From the NCBI RefSeq assembly GCF_017161445.1, contig NZ_CP071060.1, positions 2,976,001 through 3,040,000 on the forward strand: 64,000 nt of DNA. Direction: 5' to 3'. The notes beneath the pieces were generated by a model that saw only the letters and a program-made list of their open reading frames with translations, was not told the origin of the DNA and did not search any database. Positions 35,707-45,025 of this stretch are shown here, one piece after another (position 1 is the stretch's first letter; the number at the start of each line of letters is the position of its first letter). The position numbers and the translations under genes were made by a program. The DNA is from Niveibacterium microcysteis. Its GTDB lineage: Bacteria; Pseudomonadota; Gammaproteobacteria; Burkholderiales; Rhodocyclaceae.

Positions 35707-36663
35707 TCAATAGGCTTCGCGGTAGCGGCGGCGGATGACGTGGCCGAGAATGTTGAAGAACAAGGTCATCAGCATCAGGCTCAGGCCGGCAGCGAAGATC
35801 GACTGATAGCCAACGGAGCCGTGCGGCAGATCACCCATTGCAACCTGCACGATGTAGGCCGAGATCGTCTGCGCGGGCTCGGCCGGGTTCATGGTGAAGT
35901 TCGGCTGCATACCCGCTGCAACCGCGACGATCATCGTCTCGCCGACCGCGCGCGAAATACCCAGGATGTAGGCCGACAGCACGCCGGAGATCGCCGCCGG
36001 CAGCACCACGCGCACGGCGGTCTGGAAGCGGGTGCTGCCCATCGCATAGGCGCCTTCGCGCAGGCTCATCGGCACCGCGCGCATCGCGTCTTCGGAGAGC
36101 GAGCTGATGTAGGGCACGATCGCCACGCCCATCACCAGACCAGCCGCGAGCATCGAAAAGCCCGGCAGCGACGGGAAGAAGTACTGCAGCACCGGCGACA
36201 CGACCGTCAGCGCAAAGTAGCCATAGACGATCGTCGGCACGCCGCCGAGCAATTCGAGGAAGGGCTTGACCACCTCGCGCACACGCGGCGAGGCAAATTC
36301 GGAAAGATAGATCGCGATGATCGTGCCGAGCGGAATCGCAACGCTGAGCGCCACCAGCGAGGTGGTCAGCGTGCCCATCAGCAGCGGCAGAATGCCGTAG
36401 CGGGGCTCGGAGAACAGCGGGGTCCACATGGTGTCGGTCAGGAAGGTCCAGATCGGCACATGTTCGAAGAAGTGGTAGGACTCCGACACCAGCACCCAGA
36501 TGATGCCCAGCGTCGTCAGCACGGAAATCGATGCAGCGGCAAACATGACCGCCTCGATCGCGCGTTCCTTGATGTTACGGACCACTTTCCGGGAAAGTCG
36601 GTCACTGACTGTGGTCACTTCCATTGATTCAATGCCCTGCGACAAGGTGTGGGATGCGCTCAC
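35707..36663 (-). CDS. pstC: phosphate ABC transporter permease PstC
   Basis: 318 residues. Hallmarks are YLSEFASPRVREVVKPFLEL, LGGVPTIVYGYFAL and ISRAVGETMIVAVAAG. Start choice: GTG at 36663 has a strong GGAGG six bases upstream, while the internal ATG at 36624 has only a distant AGGG; the GTG is favoured. A stable hairpin lies between it and pstS. Works with PstA as the inner-membrane channel. Confidence 0.95.
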   Translation of the reverse strand: MSASHTLSQGIESMEVTTVSDRLSRKVVRNIKERAIEAVMFAAASISVLTTLGIIWVLVSESYHFFEHVPIWTFLTDTMWTPLFSEPRYGILPLLMGTLTTSLVALSVAIPLGTIIAIYLSEFASPRVREVVKPFLELLGGVPTIVYGYFALTVVSPVLQYFFPSLPGFSMLAAGLVMGVAIVPYISSLSEDAMRAVPMSLREGAYAMGSTRFQTAVRVVLPAAISGVLSAYILGISRAVGETMIVAVAAGMQPNFTMNPAEPAQTISAYIVQVAMGDLPHGSVGYQSIFAAGLSLMLMTLFFNILGHVIRRRYREAY

Positions 36664-36688
36664 CAGCGGCCTCCGCGAAATGAAAACA

Positions 36689-36713
36689 GCCCGGGCAGAG
36701 GAACTGCCCGGGC
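36689..36713 (-). terminator. attenuator hairpin between pstS and pstC
   Basis: GCCCGGGCAG (36689-36698), five-base loop, CTGCCCGGGC (36704-36713): a perfect 10-bp stem just after the pstS stop, followed on the minus strand by TGTTTTCATTTC. It probably lets most transcripts stop after pstS, giving an excess of binding protein. Confidence 0.75.
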
Positions 36714-36731
36714 AGATTGATCCGGGCAGGA

Positions 36732-37721
<990 letters not shown>

Positions 37722-37795
37722 GGAGTTCTCCAGAGGGGTTACATCAGTATCCGGGGACCGTTTTGCGGGTTTCCGGACTCAACGCCGTGCAGGAT

Positions 37796-37824
37796 GCGAC
37801 ACGAATGTGACAGCAATATGAAAC
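37796..37824 (-). promoter_or_regulatory. PhoB box (three half-sites) upstream of pstS
   Basis: Read on the minus strand: GTTTCAT-ATTG-CTGTCAC-ATTC-GTGTCGC. The 7-base units recur every 11 bases, as in the E. coli pho box CTGTCAT-N4-CTGTCAT; the middle unit matches the consensus fully. It ends 75 bases before the pstS start and implies phosphate-starvation control by PhoB, whose gene is not in the window. Confidence 0.8.
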
Positions 37825-37959
37825 GTCACATTTCTGTGGCGGGTCGGCGCCCGCGTCGCCCTCGCCGGGTCCGTTCAGACAAGCCCCGGTGCGCAAAGCA
37901 CTGCAGCACGCGACGTTTTCTGGTTTCATTGCTGCCCACACCAACAGCAGGATCAACCG

Positions 37960-38910
37960 ATGGCCGGCGCCAGCCTCCTCACCCTTCTTGACGACATCGC
38001 GTCGGTACTCGACGACGTAGCCCTGATGACCAAGGTTGCCGCGCGCAAGACGGCCGGCGTGCTGGGCGACGATCTGGCGCTGAACGCCGAGCAGGTCTCC
38101 GGCGTGCGGGCCGAGCGCGAATTGCCGGTCGTCTGGGCGGTTGCCAAGGGTTCGCTGCGCAACAAACTGATCCTCGTACCGGCCGCACTCGCCTTGTCAG
38201 CCCTGCTTCCGGTTGCGATCACGCCGCTGCTGATGATCGGCGGTGCCTACCTGTGCTTCGAGGGCTTCGAAAAGCTCGCGCACAAGTTCATGCACGGATC
38301 CGGCGACGACGCGGCGGCACACGCGGCAGAGGCCGCAGCGCTGAGCGACACCGAGGTCGACATCGTTGCCTTCGAGAAAGACAAGATCGCGGGCGCCGTG
38401 CGCACCGATTTCATCCTGTCGGCGGAGATCATCGTGATCGCGCTCGGCACGGTGCAGGACGCTGCATTCGGCTCGCAGGTGGCGGTCGTGTCGGGGATCG
38501 CACTGATCATGACCGCCGGCGTGTATGGCCTGGTGGCCGGCATCGTGAAGCTCGATGACGCCGGCTTCTACCTGCTGCGCAAAACCGCCTCCAACGGTTG
38601 GGCAGCGTTGCAGCGCGGCATCGGCCGCGTTCTCGTGAACGCAGCGCCCTACCTGATGAAGGCCTTGGCGGTGATTGGCACGGCTGCCATGTTCCTCGTC
38701 GGCGGCGGCATCCTGCTGCACGGTTTGCCACAAGCTCATCACTGGCTCGAAGCCGCCGCAAACGCCGTCGCATCGACACCGTTGATCGGCGGCCTGCTCG
38801 CCGCACTGACACCAACGGTGCTCAACGCCTTGGCGGGCGTCATCGCCGGCGGCGTGGTTCTGGCACTGGTCAGTCTGGTCGGCGGCGTCGCGGCGCGGCT
38901 ACGCAGCTAG
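37960..38910 (+). CDS. DUF808 family inner-membrane protein (YedI-like)
   Basis: 316 residues. The start [20 protein letters not shown] and the stretch [20 protein letters not shown] are the DUF808/YedI signature. Several membrane segments follow (for example [20 protein letters not shown]), plus a soluble loop with a Asp/Ala-rich part at about 110-130. The family's role is unknown; a transport function has been guessed. Stand-alone gene, divergent from pstS but on the other side of its PhoB box. Confidence 0.88.
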   Translation: MAGASLLTLLDDIASVLDDVALMTKVAARKTAGVLGDDLALNAEQVSGVRAERELPVVWAVAKGSLRNKLILVPAALALSALLPVAITPLLMIGGAYLCFEGFEKLAHKFMHGSGDDAAAHAAEAAALSDTEVDIVAFEKDKIAGAVRTDFILSAEIIVIALGTVQDAAFGSQVAVVSGIALIMTAGVYGLVAGIVKLDDAGFYLLRKTASNGWAALQRGIGRVLVNAAPYLMKALAVIGTAAMFLVGGGILLHGLPQAHHWLEAAANAVASTPLIGGLLAALTPTVLNALAGVIAGGVVLALVSLVGGVAARLRS

Positions 38911-38960
38911 GCGGACTCGGGTCGCAGCGGGCGGTCGCCGCTGCGACCGCCCCTGCCAGT

Positions 38961-39608
38961 TCAAGCCTGCCCGACGATCTGCCGCAGCGCTTGGGCGAAT
39001 ACTTCGGGCGGTTGCCCACCCTGGATCAGATGCCTGTCGTTGATGATCACGGCAGGCACCGAGTTGATCCCGGCATTGAGGTAGCGCGCCTCCGCGGTGC
39101 GTACATCGGCCGCGAACTCGTCCGAGGCCAGAATCGCACTGGCCCTTGCCTCGTCCAGCCCCACCTCACGCACAGCCGCCAGCAGGACCTCGTGGGAGGA
39201 CGGATTCTGGCCTTCCGTGAAATAGCGCCGGAACAGCGCCTCCTTCAGCGCCAGCTGCCGATCTTCCTGTTCAGCCCAATGCAGCAGTCGGTGTGCGTCG
39301 AAGGTGTTGTAGATGCCAGCACGCTTCCCGACCGCAAAATCAAAACCCAACTGCGCGCCGCGTTCGCGAATTGTCTCTTGGATACGCGCGAGCTGTTCGT
39401 CGGTTGATCCGTACTTCCTGCGCAGATGCGCGCGGATCTCCTCACCCTCGGGCGCCATGTCGGGGTTGAGCTCAAAGGGCTGGAAATGCAGCGACGCTGC
39501 TACCTCGCCGCCCAGTTCCGACAGCGCCTTCTTCAGCGAATAGAGTCCGATCGCGCACCAGGGGCAGGAAACGTCGGAAACAAAATCAATCTTCAATCTG
39601 GTCGGCAT
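38961..39608 (-). CDS. DsbA-family oxidoreductase (FrnE-like)
   Basis: 215 residues, no signal peptide, so likely cytoplasmic. The active site is Cys15-Pro-Trp-Cys18 in DFVSDVSCPWCAIGL. The helical insert and the C-terminal SVPAVIINDRHLIQGGQPPE with cis-Pro fit the FrnE/DSBA-like thioredoxin family. Probably a thiol-disulfide isomerase or chaperone in oxidative stress; 2-hydroxychromene-2-carboxylate isomerase relatives lack the second Cys. The start at 39608 is preceded by no strong RBS, but upstream sequence is not conserved. Confidence 0.85.
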   Translation of the reverse strand: MPTRLKIDFVSDVSCPWCAIGLYSLKKALSELGGEVAASLHFQPFELNPDMAPEGEEIRAHLRRKYGSTDEQLARIQETIRERGAQLGFDFAVGKRAGIYNTFDAHRLLHWAEQEDRQLALKEALFRRYFTEGQNPSSHEVLLAAVREVGLDEARASAILASDEFAADVRTAEARYLNAGINSVPAVIINDRHLIQGGQPPEVFAQALRQIVGQA

Positions 39609-39719
39609 GGTTGTGGGCCTTGGAGGTATCTGGCGGTGAGAGCTGAAAACAAGGTCGAGGGTTCCCGACGATCGAGCCGCCGGCGACACCGTTAGCGCCT
39701 GCGTCCCAACCCCGGCACC

Positions 39720-41393
39720 CTAGCGCCGCTTCGACTGCCCCTTGATCTGCGTGATGGTTGCCGAGGGGGTGATCACCTCAGGGTTGGTGCGTAGCTCGAT
39801 CAGCGCCGGGCCGCCAGCGGACAGCGCCCGCTCGAACGCCGGCGCGAACTCATCAGTGCGCGTCACGACTTCGCCAAGGGCGCCATAGGCGCGCGCCAGC
39901 GCAGCAAAGTCGGGGTTGGCCAATTCGGTGCCGGAGATGCGATCCGGGAACTCACGCTCCTGATGCATCCGGATCGTGCCGTACATGCTGTTGTTCACCA
40001 CGACGAACACCACCGCCGCGCCGTACTTCACTGCGGTGGCGAACTCCTGCCCGTTCATCATGAAGCAGCCATCGCCGGAGAAGGACACGACGATCCGCGC
40101 CGGCTGCGCGATCTTGGCCGCCACCGCAGATGGCACGCCATAACCCATCGAGCCATTGGTCGGTGCCAGCTGCGTGCCGAACCGGCGATAGCGATAGAAG
40201 CGATGCAGCCAGATCGCGTAGTTGCCGGCGCCGTTGGTGAGGATCGCGTCGGCCGGCAGACGCTCGCGAAGCCAGCGCATCACCTCGCCCATCTGCAGTT
40301 CGCCCGGCGTGGCGGGTGGCTCGGTCCAGGCGAGGTAGTCGCCGCGCGCCGTCTCGGCACTACCGACCCAGTTCAGGCTTGCAGGCGGTACAAGCTCACT
40401 CGCCGCAGCGGCAAATTCAGGATAGCCGGCATTGATCGGCAGATCGGCCGCATACACCCGGCCCAACTCGTCGATGCCCGCATGCACGTGCACCAAAGCC
40501 TGCTTCGGGCGCGGGATGTCGAACAAGGCGTAGCCGCTGGTGGTGGATTCGCCCAGGCGCGGGCCCACCGCGAGCACCAGATCCGCCTCGCGCACGCGTG
40601 CGGCGAGCTTGGGATTGATGCCCAGCCCAACATCGCCGGCGTAGAGCGGATGCGTGTTGTCGAACGAATCCTGGTAGCGGAAGGCGCAGGCCACCGGCAG
40701 CTGCCAAGCCTCGGCAAAGCGGCGTATATCGGCGCAGGCGGCATCATTCCAACCGCGCCCGCCGAGGATCATCAGCGGCCGCTGGGCGGCCGCAAGCCGG
40801 CTGCGCAACTCGGCCATGTCGGCCAGCGCGGGCGACGGCATCACGCGGCGGAAGGGCTGCGGCTGCGCTACCGTGCAAGGCTCGTGCTGCATGTCTTCCG
40901 GCAGCGCCAGCACGACCGGGCCGGGGCGGCCCGAGGTGGCGATATGGAAGGCGCGCGAGACGAACTCGGGGATGCGCGAAGCGTCGTCGATCTGCGCCAC
41001 CCACTTCGCCATCTGGCCGTACATGCGGCGGTAGTCGATCTCTTGGAAGGCCTCGCGTTCCAGCATGCCCCGCCCGACCTGACCGATGAACAGGATCATC
41101 GGCGCCGAATCCTGAAACGCGGTATGCACGCCCACTGCCGCATTGGTCGCACCTGGTCCGCGGGTCACGAAGCAGATGCCGGGTTTGCCGGTGAGCTTGC
41201 CGTAGGCGTCCGCCATGTAAGCGGCGCCCCCCTCCTGCCGACACACGACCAGTTTCAATCGGTCACGCACGTCGTACAGCGCATCAAGCACCGCGAGGTA
41301 GCTTTCGCCTGGCACGCAGTAAGCAGTGTCAGCACCGTGAGTCAGCAGGGCATCGACCAGCGCGCGGGCGCCGGTGGGGTGGGCTTGGGTCAT
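39720..41393 (-). CDS. thiamine-diphosphate-dependent enzyme of the acetolactate synthase family
   Basis: 557 residues with all three ThDP modules. N-terminal PYR domain: YCVPGESYLAVLDALYD, the catalytic Glu in CRQEGGAAYMADAYGK, and FVTRGPGATNAAVGVHTAF. C-terminal PP domain: FSGDGCFMMNGQEFATAV through VVNNSMYGTIRMHQE, which holds Mg-ThDP. No regulatory-subunit gene follows, and it stands alone, so it is more likely a catabolic or uncharacterised relative than the IlvB biosynthetic enzyme. Substrate unknown. Confidence 0.85.
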   Translation of the reverse strand: MTQAHPTGARALVDALLTHGADTAYCVPGESYLAVLDALYDVRDRLKLVVCRQEGGAAYMADAYGKLTGKPGICFVTRGPGATNAAVGVHTAFQDSAPMILFIGQVGRGMLEREAFQEIDYRRMYGQMAKWVAQIDDASRIPEFVSRAFHIATSGRPGPVVLALPEDMQHEPCTVAQPQPFRRVMPSPALADMAELRSRLAAAQRPLMILGGRGWNDAACADIRRFAEAWQLPVACAFRYQDSFDNTHPLYAGDVGLGINPKLAARVREADLVLAVGPRLGESTTSGYALFDIPRPKQALVHVHAGIDELGRVYAADLPINAGYPEFAAAASELVPPASLNWVGSAETARGDYLAWTEPPATPGELQMGEVMRWLRERLPADAILTNGAGNYAIWLHRFYRYRRFGTQLAPTNGSMGYGVPSAVAAKIAQPARIVVSFSGDGCFMMNGQEFATAVKYGAAVVFVVVNNSMYGTIRMHQEREFPDRISGTELANPDFAALARAYGALGEVVTRTDEFAPAFERALSAGGPALIELRTNPEVITPSATITQIKGQSKRR

Positions 41394-41549
41394 GAACGCT
41401 CCGTCAGTGGCGCAGTAGTGGCGCAAGGTGCGCGCAGTCTGTGCGCTTGGCGGAGCGGTGGCAGTCCGTAAAGTGACGAGAGATTGCGTTCAGGCGTCGC
41501 GGCGCTTGGCCGACGCACACCCCCGGAGCGGACTCGCGGCCCCGGGTGC

Positions 41550-42872
41550 CTAGGAGATTGCCGCGGCCTTCGACTTCAACGCTTGTCGTGCCCTGCGGAC
41601 CTCTGTATACCGCAGCGCGACGTAGGTGCCCCAGCCGATCAGCCCCATGCCGACGACGAAGGCACCAAACGAGATCGGCCAGGGGATGCCCGCCGTCATC
41701 ATCGAGAATTCCGACATCCCGCCGATACCGGCCAGGATGTTGATCGGCATGAAGACCACGCCGAATACAGTCAGCTGGGATACACGACGGTTCTGGTTGA
41801 TGTTGATGAAACCGATCGTGGCGTCCATTAGGAAGTTGATCTTGTCGAACAGGAATGCGGTGTGACTGTTGAGTGATTCAATGTCGCGCAGGATCTGTTT
41901 CGCGTCTTCGATTTCCGCAGGTGACAGCATCTTGCAACGCATCATGAACGAGAGCGCGCGCTGGGTATCGAGAATGTTGCTGCGAATGCGCCCGTTGAGG
42001 TCTTCCTCCTCGGCAATATCGGCCAGGATGCCGGCGGCTTCCTCATCGCTGATCGTCTCGCTCAACACCTGGCGGCCCACCTTGCCGAGCGTGTTGTAAA
42101 CACCTTCCAGCGCATCGGCCGAGTACTCGACGTCGGCACCGTACAGATCGAGCAGCACATCCTTGCAGTCCGACACATAACCTTGCTGCATCCGCGCCCT
42201 GCGCCGCTGCAGGCGGAACACCGGTAGCTCTTCGTTGCGCACGGAGAACAGGATGTCGCCGTGCAGCACAAAAGCCACCGGCACGCTGCGCGAATTGCCT
42301 TCGCGATCAAGCAGGAAGTTCGAGTGCAGGTGGATTTCACCCGCCTCTTCAACATGGAAGCGCGAACTGACTTCCAGGTCGGTGGTGTCGCCGGAATCTG
42401 GCAGTACCAAGCCGAAGTGGGCGCCTACATAAGCACGCTCGGCATCGCTGGCATGGAAAAGATCAATCCAGATCGGGCGAATACCTTCCAGATCCGCGCG
42501 GCATGTAATCGCCCGCTGGCGCAGGCGGCCGTCGATCAGCTCGAAAGCGTTGATCTGACTCTCGGCAACCTCGACTGCGCGAACGAGGCTGAGGTGGTCT
42601 TTCAGTTCCTCCGAAATCTCCCACAGCACTTCGCCGCGGCGCTCATCCGGCAACTGTTGCCACAGGAATGCCGCATCATCGAATCGCACCGATTCGAGCA
42701 CCACCCCGATGTCGGCGGCGGGAGTGCTCTCAAGGAGTTGCAGCACTTCATTGAGATGCTTGCGGTGGACGATCGCCTCAACGAGGGCTTGCCGCGCCAT
42801 CGGCTGACTATGCACCAACCCCTCGACGAGCTTGTGTTTGTTGAGCAAGGTGGTGATATGTGCGAGGGACAT
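41550..42872 (-). CDS. CorA-type metal transporter with MgtE_N-like N-terminus and GMS motif
   Basis: 440 residues. The first part resembles the MgtE intracellular N-domain (DIGVVLESVRFDDAAFLWQQ). The middle and end are CorA-like, with a long helix before two membrane segments at the C-terminus. The pore motif reads GGMSEFSMM (Gly385-Met386-Ser387) where CorA has YGMN, so Asn is replaced by Ser. Function may be Mg2+/Co2+ transport or something modified. The start at 42872 (MSLAHITTLLNKHK) begins the conserved region; the frame is open to 42977 with a Pro-rich extension that I consider untranslated, though it cannot be excluded. Confidence 0.8.
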   Translation of the reverse strand: MSLAHITTLLNKHKLVEGLVHSQPMARQALVEAIVHRKHLNEVLQLLESTPAADIGVVLESVRFDDAAFLWQQLPDERRGEVLWEISEELKDHLSLVRAVEVAESQINAFELIDGRLRQRAITCRADLEGIRPIWIDLFHASDAERAYVGAHFGLVLPDSGDTTDLEVSSRFHVEEAGEIHLHSNFLLDREGNSRSVPVAFVLHGDILFSVRNEELPVFRLQRRRARMQQGYVSDCKDVLLDLYGADVEYSADALEGVYNTLGKVGRQVLSETISDEEAAGILADIAEEEDLNGRIRSNILDTQRALSFMMRCKMLSPAEIEDAKQILRDIESLNSHTAFLFDKINFLMDATIGFININQNRRVSQLTVFGVVFMPINILAGIGGMSEFSMMTAGIPWPISFGAFVVGMGLIGWGTYVALRYTEVRRARQALKSKAAAIS

Positions 42873-43146
42873 TGCTACGTATCCGGGAAGGTCTTCAGCG
42901 CCTCTCGGCGCTGGTGTCGCGGGTGTCGTCGGGCGTCGTAGGGGGCATGTCTCGGGCGAGTTCGCTGGTCGGCCCATGGACCCTACAGAGCGAAGCAGCC
43001 AGACACCAAGCCCGTGTGACGCTGCGCCCGAAAGCCATACTCTGACCGGAAACGCCGCGGGCAGAAGTCCATCAAATCAAAGACCGGTCAGAATTTCGCC
43101 TGGCCCGCCGGTCGGTCGCTCAACGTGTTGGCGGCAGCACAACGGC
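42873..43146 (-). other. 274-base gap upstream of the CorA-like gene
   Basis: Contains the possible N-terminal extension of the CorA-like gene and the end of the nickel-exporter transcript. No gene, repeat or clear promoter seen. Confidence 0.3.
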
Positions 43147-44262
43147 CTAGTGCATCAGACCCGTCACACCATGCACCCCCAGGTAGAGGCCAACCAGCAG
43201 GATCAGCGCGCCTGAAATGTACGGCGCCTTGCGCGCGAACTCGCCGAAGCCGCTCCAGCGTGTCGCGACATGCTTGACGCTCAGCGCCGCCAGCACGCCT
43301 GAGGTCACCATGGTCAGCGCAAGCCCGACGCTGAAACAGAGCACCAGCGTGGCTCCCAGCGCGATTTCCTTGAGCTGCAGACATAGCAGCAGCACCGTGA
43401 TCGAGGCCGGACAGGGAATCAGCCCGCCGGTCAGGCCAAACACGATGATCTGGGCGGTCGTCACTTCACGGTTTGCAAAGCGTCGGCGGATGTCGTTGGC
43501 GTGGGCGAGTTCGTGCGGGTCCTGGTAACCGGGCGCGGCCAGATCGAGCCCCTCGTAATCGGCCACGGCATGGTGATGATGATCATGCTCGACGAACTCG
43601 ACGTCGAAGACATGCTGGTGCCCAGCATGACCCAGACTCAGGCGCGCGACGAACTCATGCGGTTCCGGAATCGCCTGATCGGACTCGACGAAGCCCTCGC
43701 GCTGAACGAACGCAAAGCGCTGGCGGCTTCCGTCGGCACGCTCGGTCTCGACGACCACCTCGTCAGCCGCCCAACTGCGGCCGCCTTCGGCATACATCCT
43801 GAAGACGGGCGGCACGCCCTCCTCGAACACCTCGAGGCGCACGACACCGTGCCCGGTATCGATGCGCTTCTCGGCGTCGTGATGATGATCATGCTCATGG
43901 CCGTGATCCGAACCGGGGCGGTGACGCCACGTTCGCCACAGCATCCACACCGCCACGGCAATGATCAGCGCCGCCGAAGCCACCTGCAGATACGGCTCGC
44001 TCGTCTCGGCGCTCCACTGCTGGCCGAAATACAGGCCGCCCAGGGCAATTGCCCACACCACCGCGGTGTGCGACAGCGTGGCAGCAAGGCCCAGCAACAC
44101 CGCCTGCGTGAGCGTGCCACGCACGGCGATGATGAACGCCGCCATCATCGTCTTCGAATGGCCCGGTTCCAGACCGTGCAAGGCCCCCAGGAGGATCGCG
44201 CTGGGGATGAACAGCCAAGCGTTGGCCGCGCCCTGTTGCAGCAGGGTCGAAAAATCAGTCAT
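43147..44262 (-). CDS. nickel/cobalt exporter (NicO family, RcnA-like)
   Basis: 371 residues with about six membrane segments. ALHGLEPGHSKTMMAAFI (N-terminal) and FGLTGGLIPCPASITVLLL are NicO/RcnA signatures. Two His-rich stretches, HGHEHDHHHDAEKR and EHDHHHHAV, lie in the large loop, typical for nickel/cobalt binding. It should export Ni2+/Co2+ from the cytoplasm. It follows a CsoR/RcnR-family regulator gene by nine bases, so the two form an efflux operon controlled by that repressor. Confidence 0.88.
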   Translation of the reverse strand: MTDFSTLLQQGAANAWLFIPSAILLGALHGLEPGHSKTMMAAFIIAVRGTLTQAVLLGLAATLSHTAVVWAIALGGLYFGQQWSAETSEPYLQVASAALIIAVAVWMLWRTWRHRPGSDHGHEHDHHHDAEKRIDTGHGVVRLEVFEEGVPPVFRMYAEGGRSWAADEVVVETERADGSRQRFAFVQREGFVESDQAIPEPHEFVARLSLGHAGHQHVFDVEFVEHDHHHHAVADYEGLDLAAPGYQDPHELAHANDIRRRFANREVTTAQIIVFGLTGGLIPCPASITVLLLCLQLKEIALGATLVLCFSVGLALTMVTSGVLAALSVKHVATRWSGFGEFARKAPYISGALILLVGLYLGVHGVTGLMH

Positions 44263-44271
44263 GGGGACGTC

Positions 44272-44541
44272 TCAGAGGTACTTCGTGATGGCCTTGAACT
44301 CGCGGATCGTCTCGTCCGCGCTCTGCCGGCCATCGCGGACCGCATGTTCAAGGCAATGGTCGATGTGGTCGTGCACCAGGGTCTTCTTCGCGCTCGCCAC
44401 CGCGCTTTCGACGGCCTGCAACTGCTGGGCAATCTCAAGGCAGCCACGCCCCTGCTCAAGCATCGTGACGATGCTTCTGAGATGGCCCTCGGCGCGGCGA
44501 AGACGCTTGATGATGTCGGGGTGTGAAGCGTGGGTACTCAT
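44272..44541 (-). CDS. CsoR/RcnR-family metal-sensing repressor
   Basis: 89 residues, all-helical, family length. Start at ATG 44541 (GGAG eight bases upstream); a GTG at 44550 is possible. Likely metal ligands are Cys34 (GRGCLEIAQQL), His59 and Cys63 (HDHIDHCLEH), spaced 25 and 4 as in the C-H-C set of CsoR and InrS, with N-terminal His4/His7 nearby. RcnR itself has C-H-H, so this protein is closer to a copper CsoR or a nickel InrS type, although it controls a nickel/cobalt exporter gene. It probably releases its operator when metal binds. Confidence 0.85.
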   Translation of the reverse strand: MSTHASHPDIIKRLRRAEGHLRSIVTMLEQGRGCLEIAQQLQAVESAVASAKKTLVHDHIDHCLEHAVRDGRQSADETIREFKAITKYL

Positions 44542-44553
44542 GGGCGGCACTCC

Positions 44554-44572
44554 TATCCTGGGGGATAGGATA
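44554..44572 (-). promoter_or_regulatory. CsoR/RcnR-type operator
   Basis: TATCCT-GGGGGAT-AGGATA: perfect 6-base arms around a G-tract, 12 bases upstream of the repressor start. This arm/G-tract design is typical of operators for CsoR/RcnR-family repressors, so autoregulation together with the exporter is likely. Confidence 0.7.
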
Positions 44573-44749
44573 ACCCAGTCATCACAACCTGCCGGGTTAT
44601 GTGGCGAAATGAGTGCAAACCGCTACCGGCGAGCAGCCGCGAGGCGCGCGCGATGCAGCGGCCGTTGGCAGCGCTATTTCAGTCATCCGGATCAGCCGGC
44701 GCAGCGCCCATGCACGCGCGTCCAGGCCTCGTCCGCCGATCAGCCCAGC

Positions 44750-44953
44750 TTAGTCCTCGGCACTCAGGACGCTGGCGCAACGCGGACACAGGCAGGCCTT
44801 GTTGCGAAGCTCGGCGGGAACCCGCGCCAGGGCGTCGGGGCTGATGATGGTCTTGGTGCACCAGCATTCGACGTCGAGCCGCCCGGCCTGCGCGGGTGCA
44901 CACGAATTGGCACCGCCGCAAAGCGGGCACACCGTGTTAGGAAGGGCTTTCAT
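44750..44953 (-). CDS. cysteine-rich CWC family protein
   Basis: 67 residues. Cysteines are arranged CPLCGGANSCAP, ECWC and KACLCPRCASVL, the pattern of the CWC family (PF14375), which looks like a small zinc-binding protein. Role unknown. The start at 44953 (MKALPNTVCPLC) fits the family; the frame is open slightly upstream. It lies upstream of the metal-efflux operon and just before a flavoprotein gene on the same strand. Confidence 0.8.
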   Translation of the reverse strand: MKALPNTVCPLCGGANSCAPAQAGRLDVECWCTKTIISPDALARVPAELRNKACLCPRCASVLSAED

Positions 44954-45025
44954 GGCAACCTTTACTGAAGAGACCACGGCCGGCGGCGCTGCAGGTTCTT
45001 GCCTTGGCACGCGATCGACTCAAAC

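Noticed and set aside
43578..43910. Repeated GATGATGATCATGCTC words
   Set aside because: They come from His/Asp-rich coding parts of the nickel exporter (two His-rich loops), not from a CRISPR array or mobile element.
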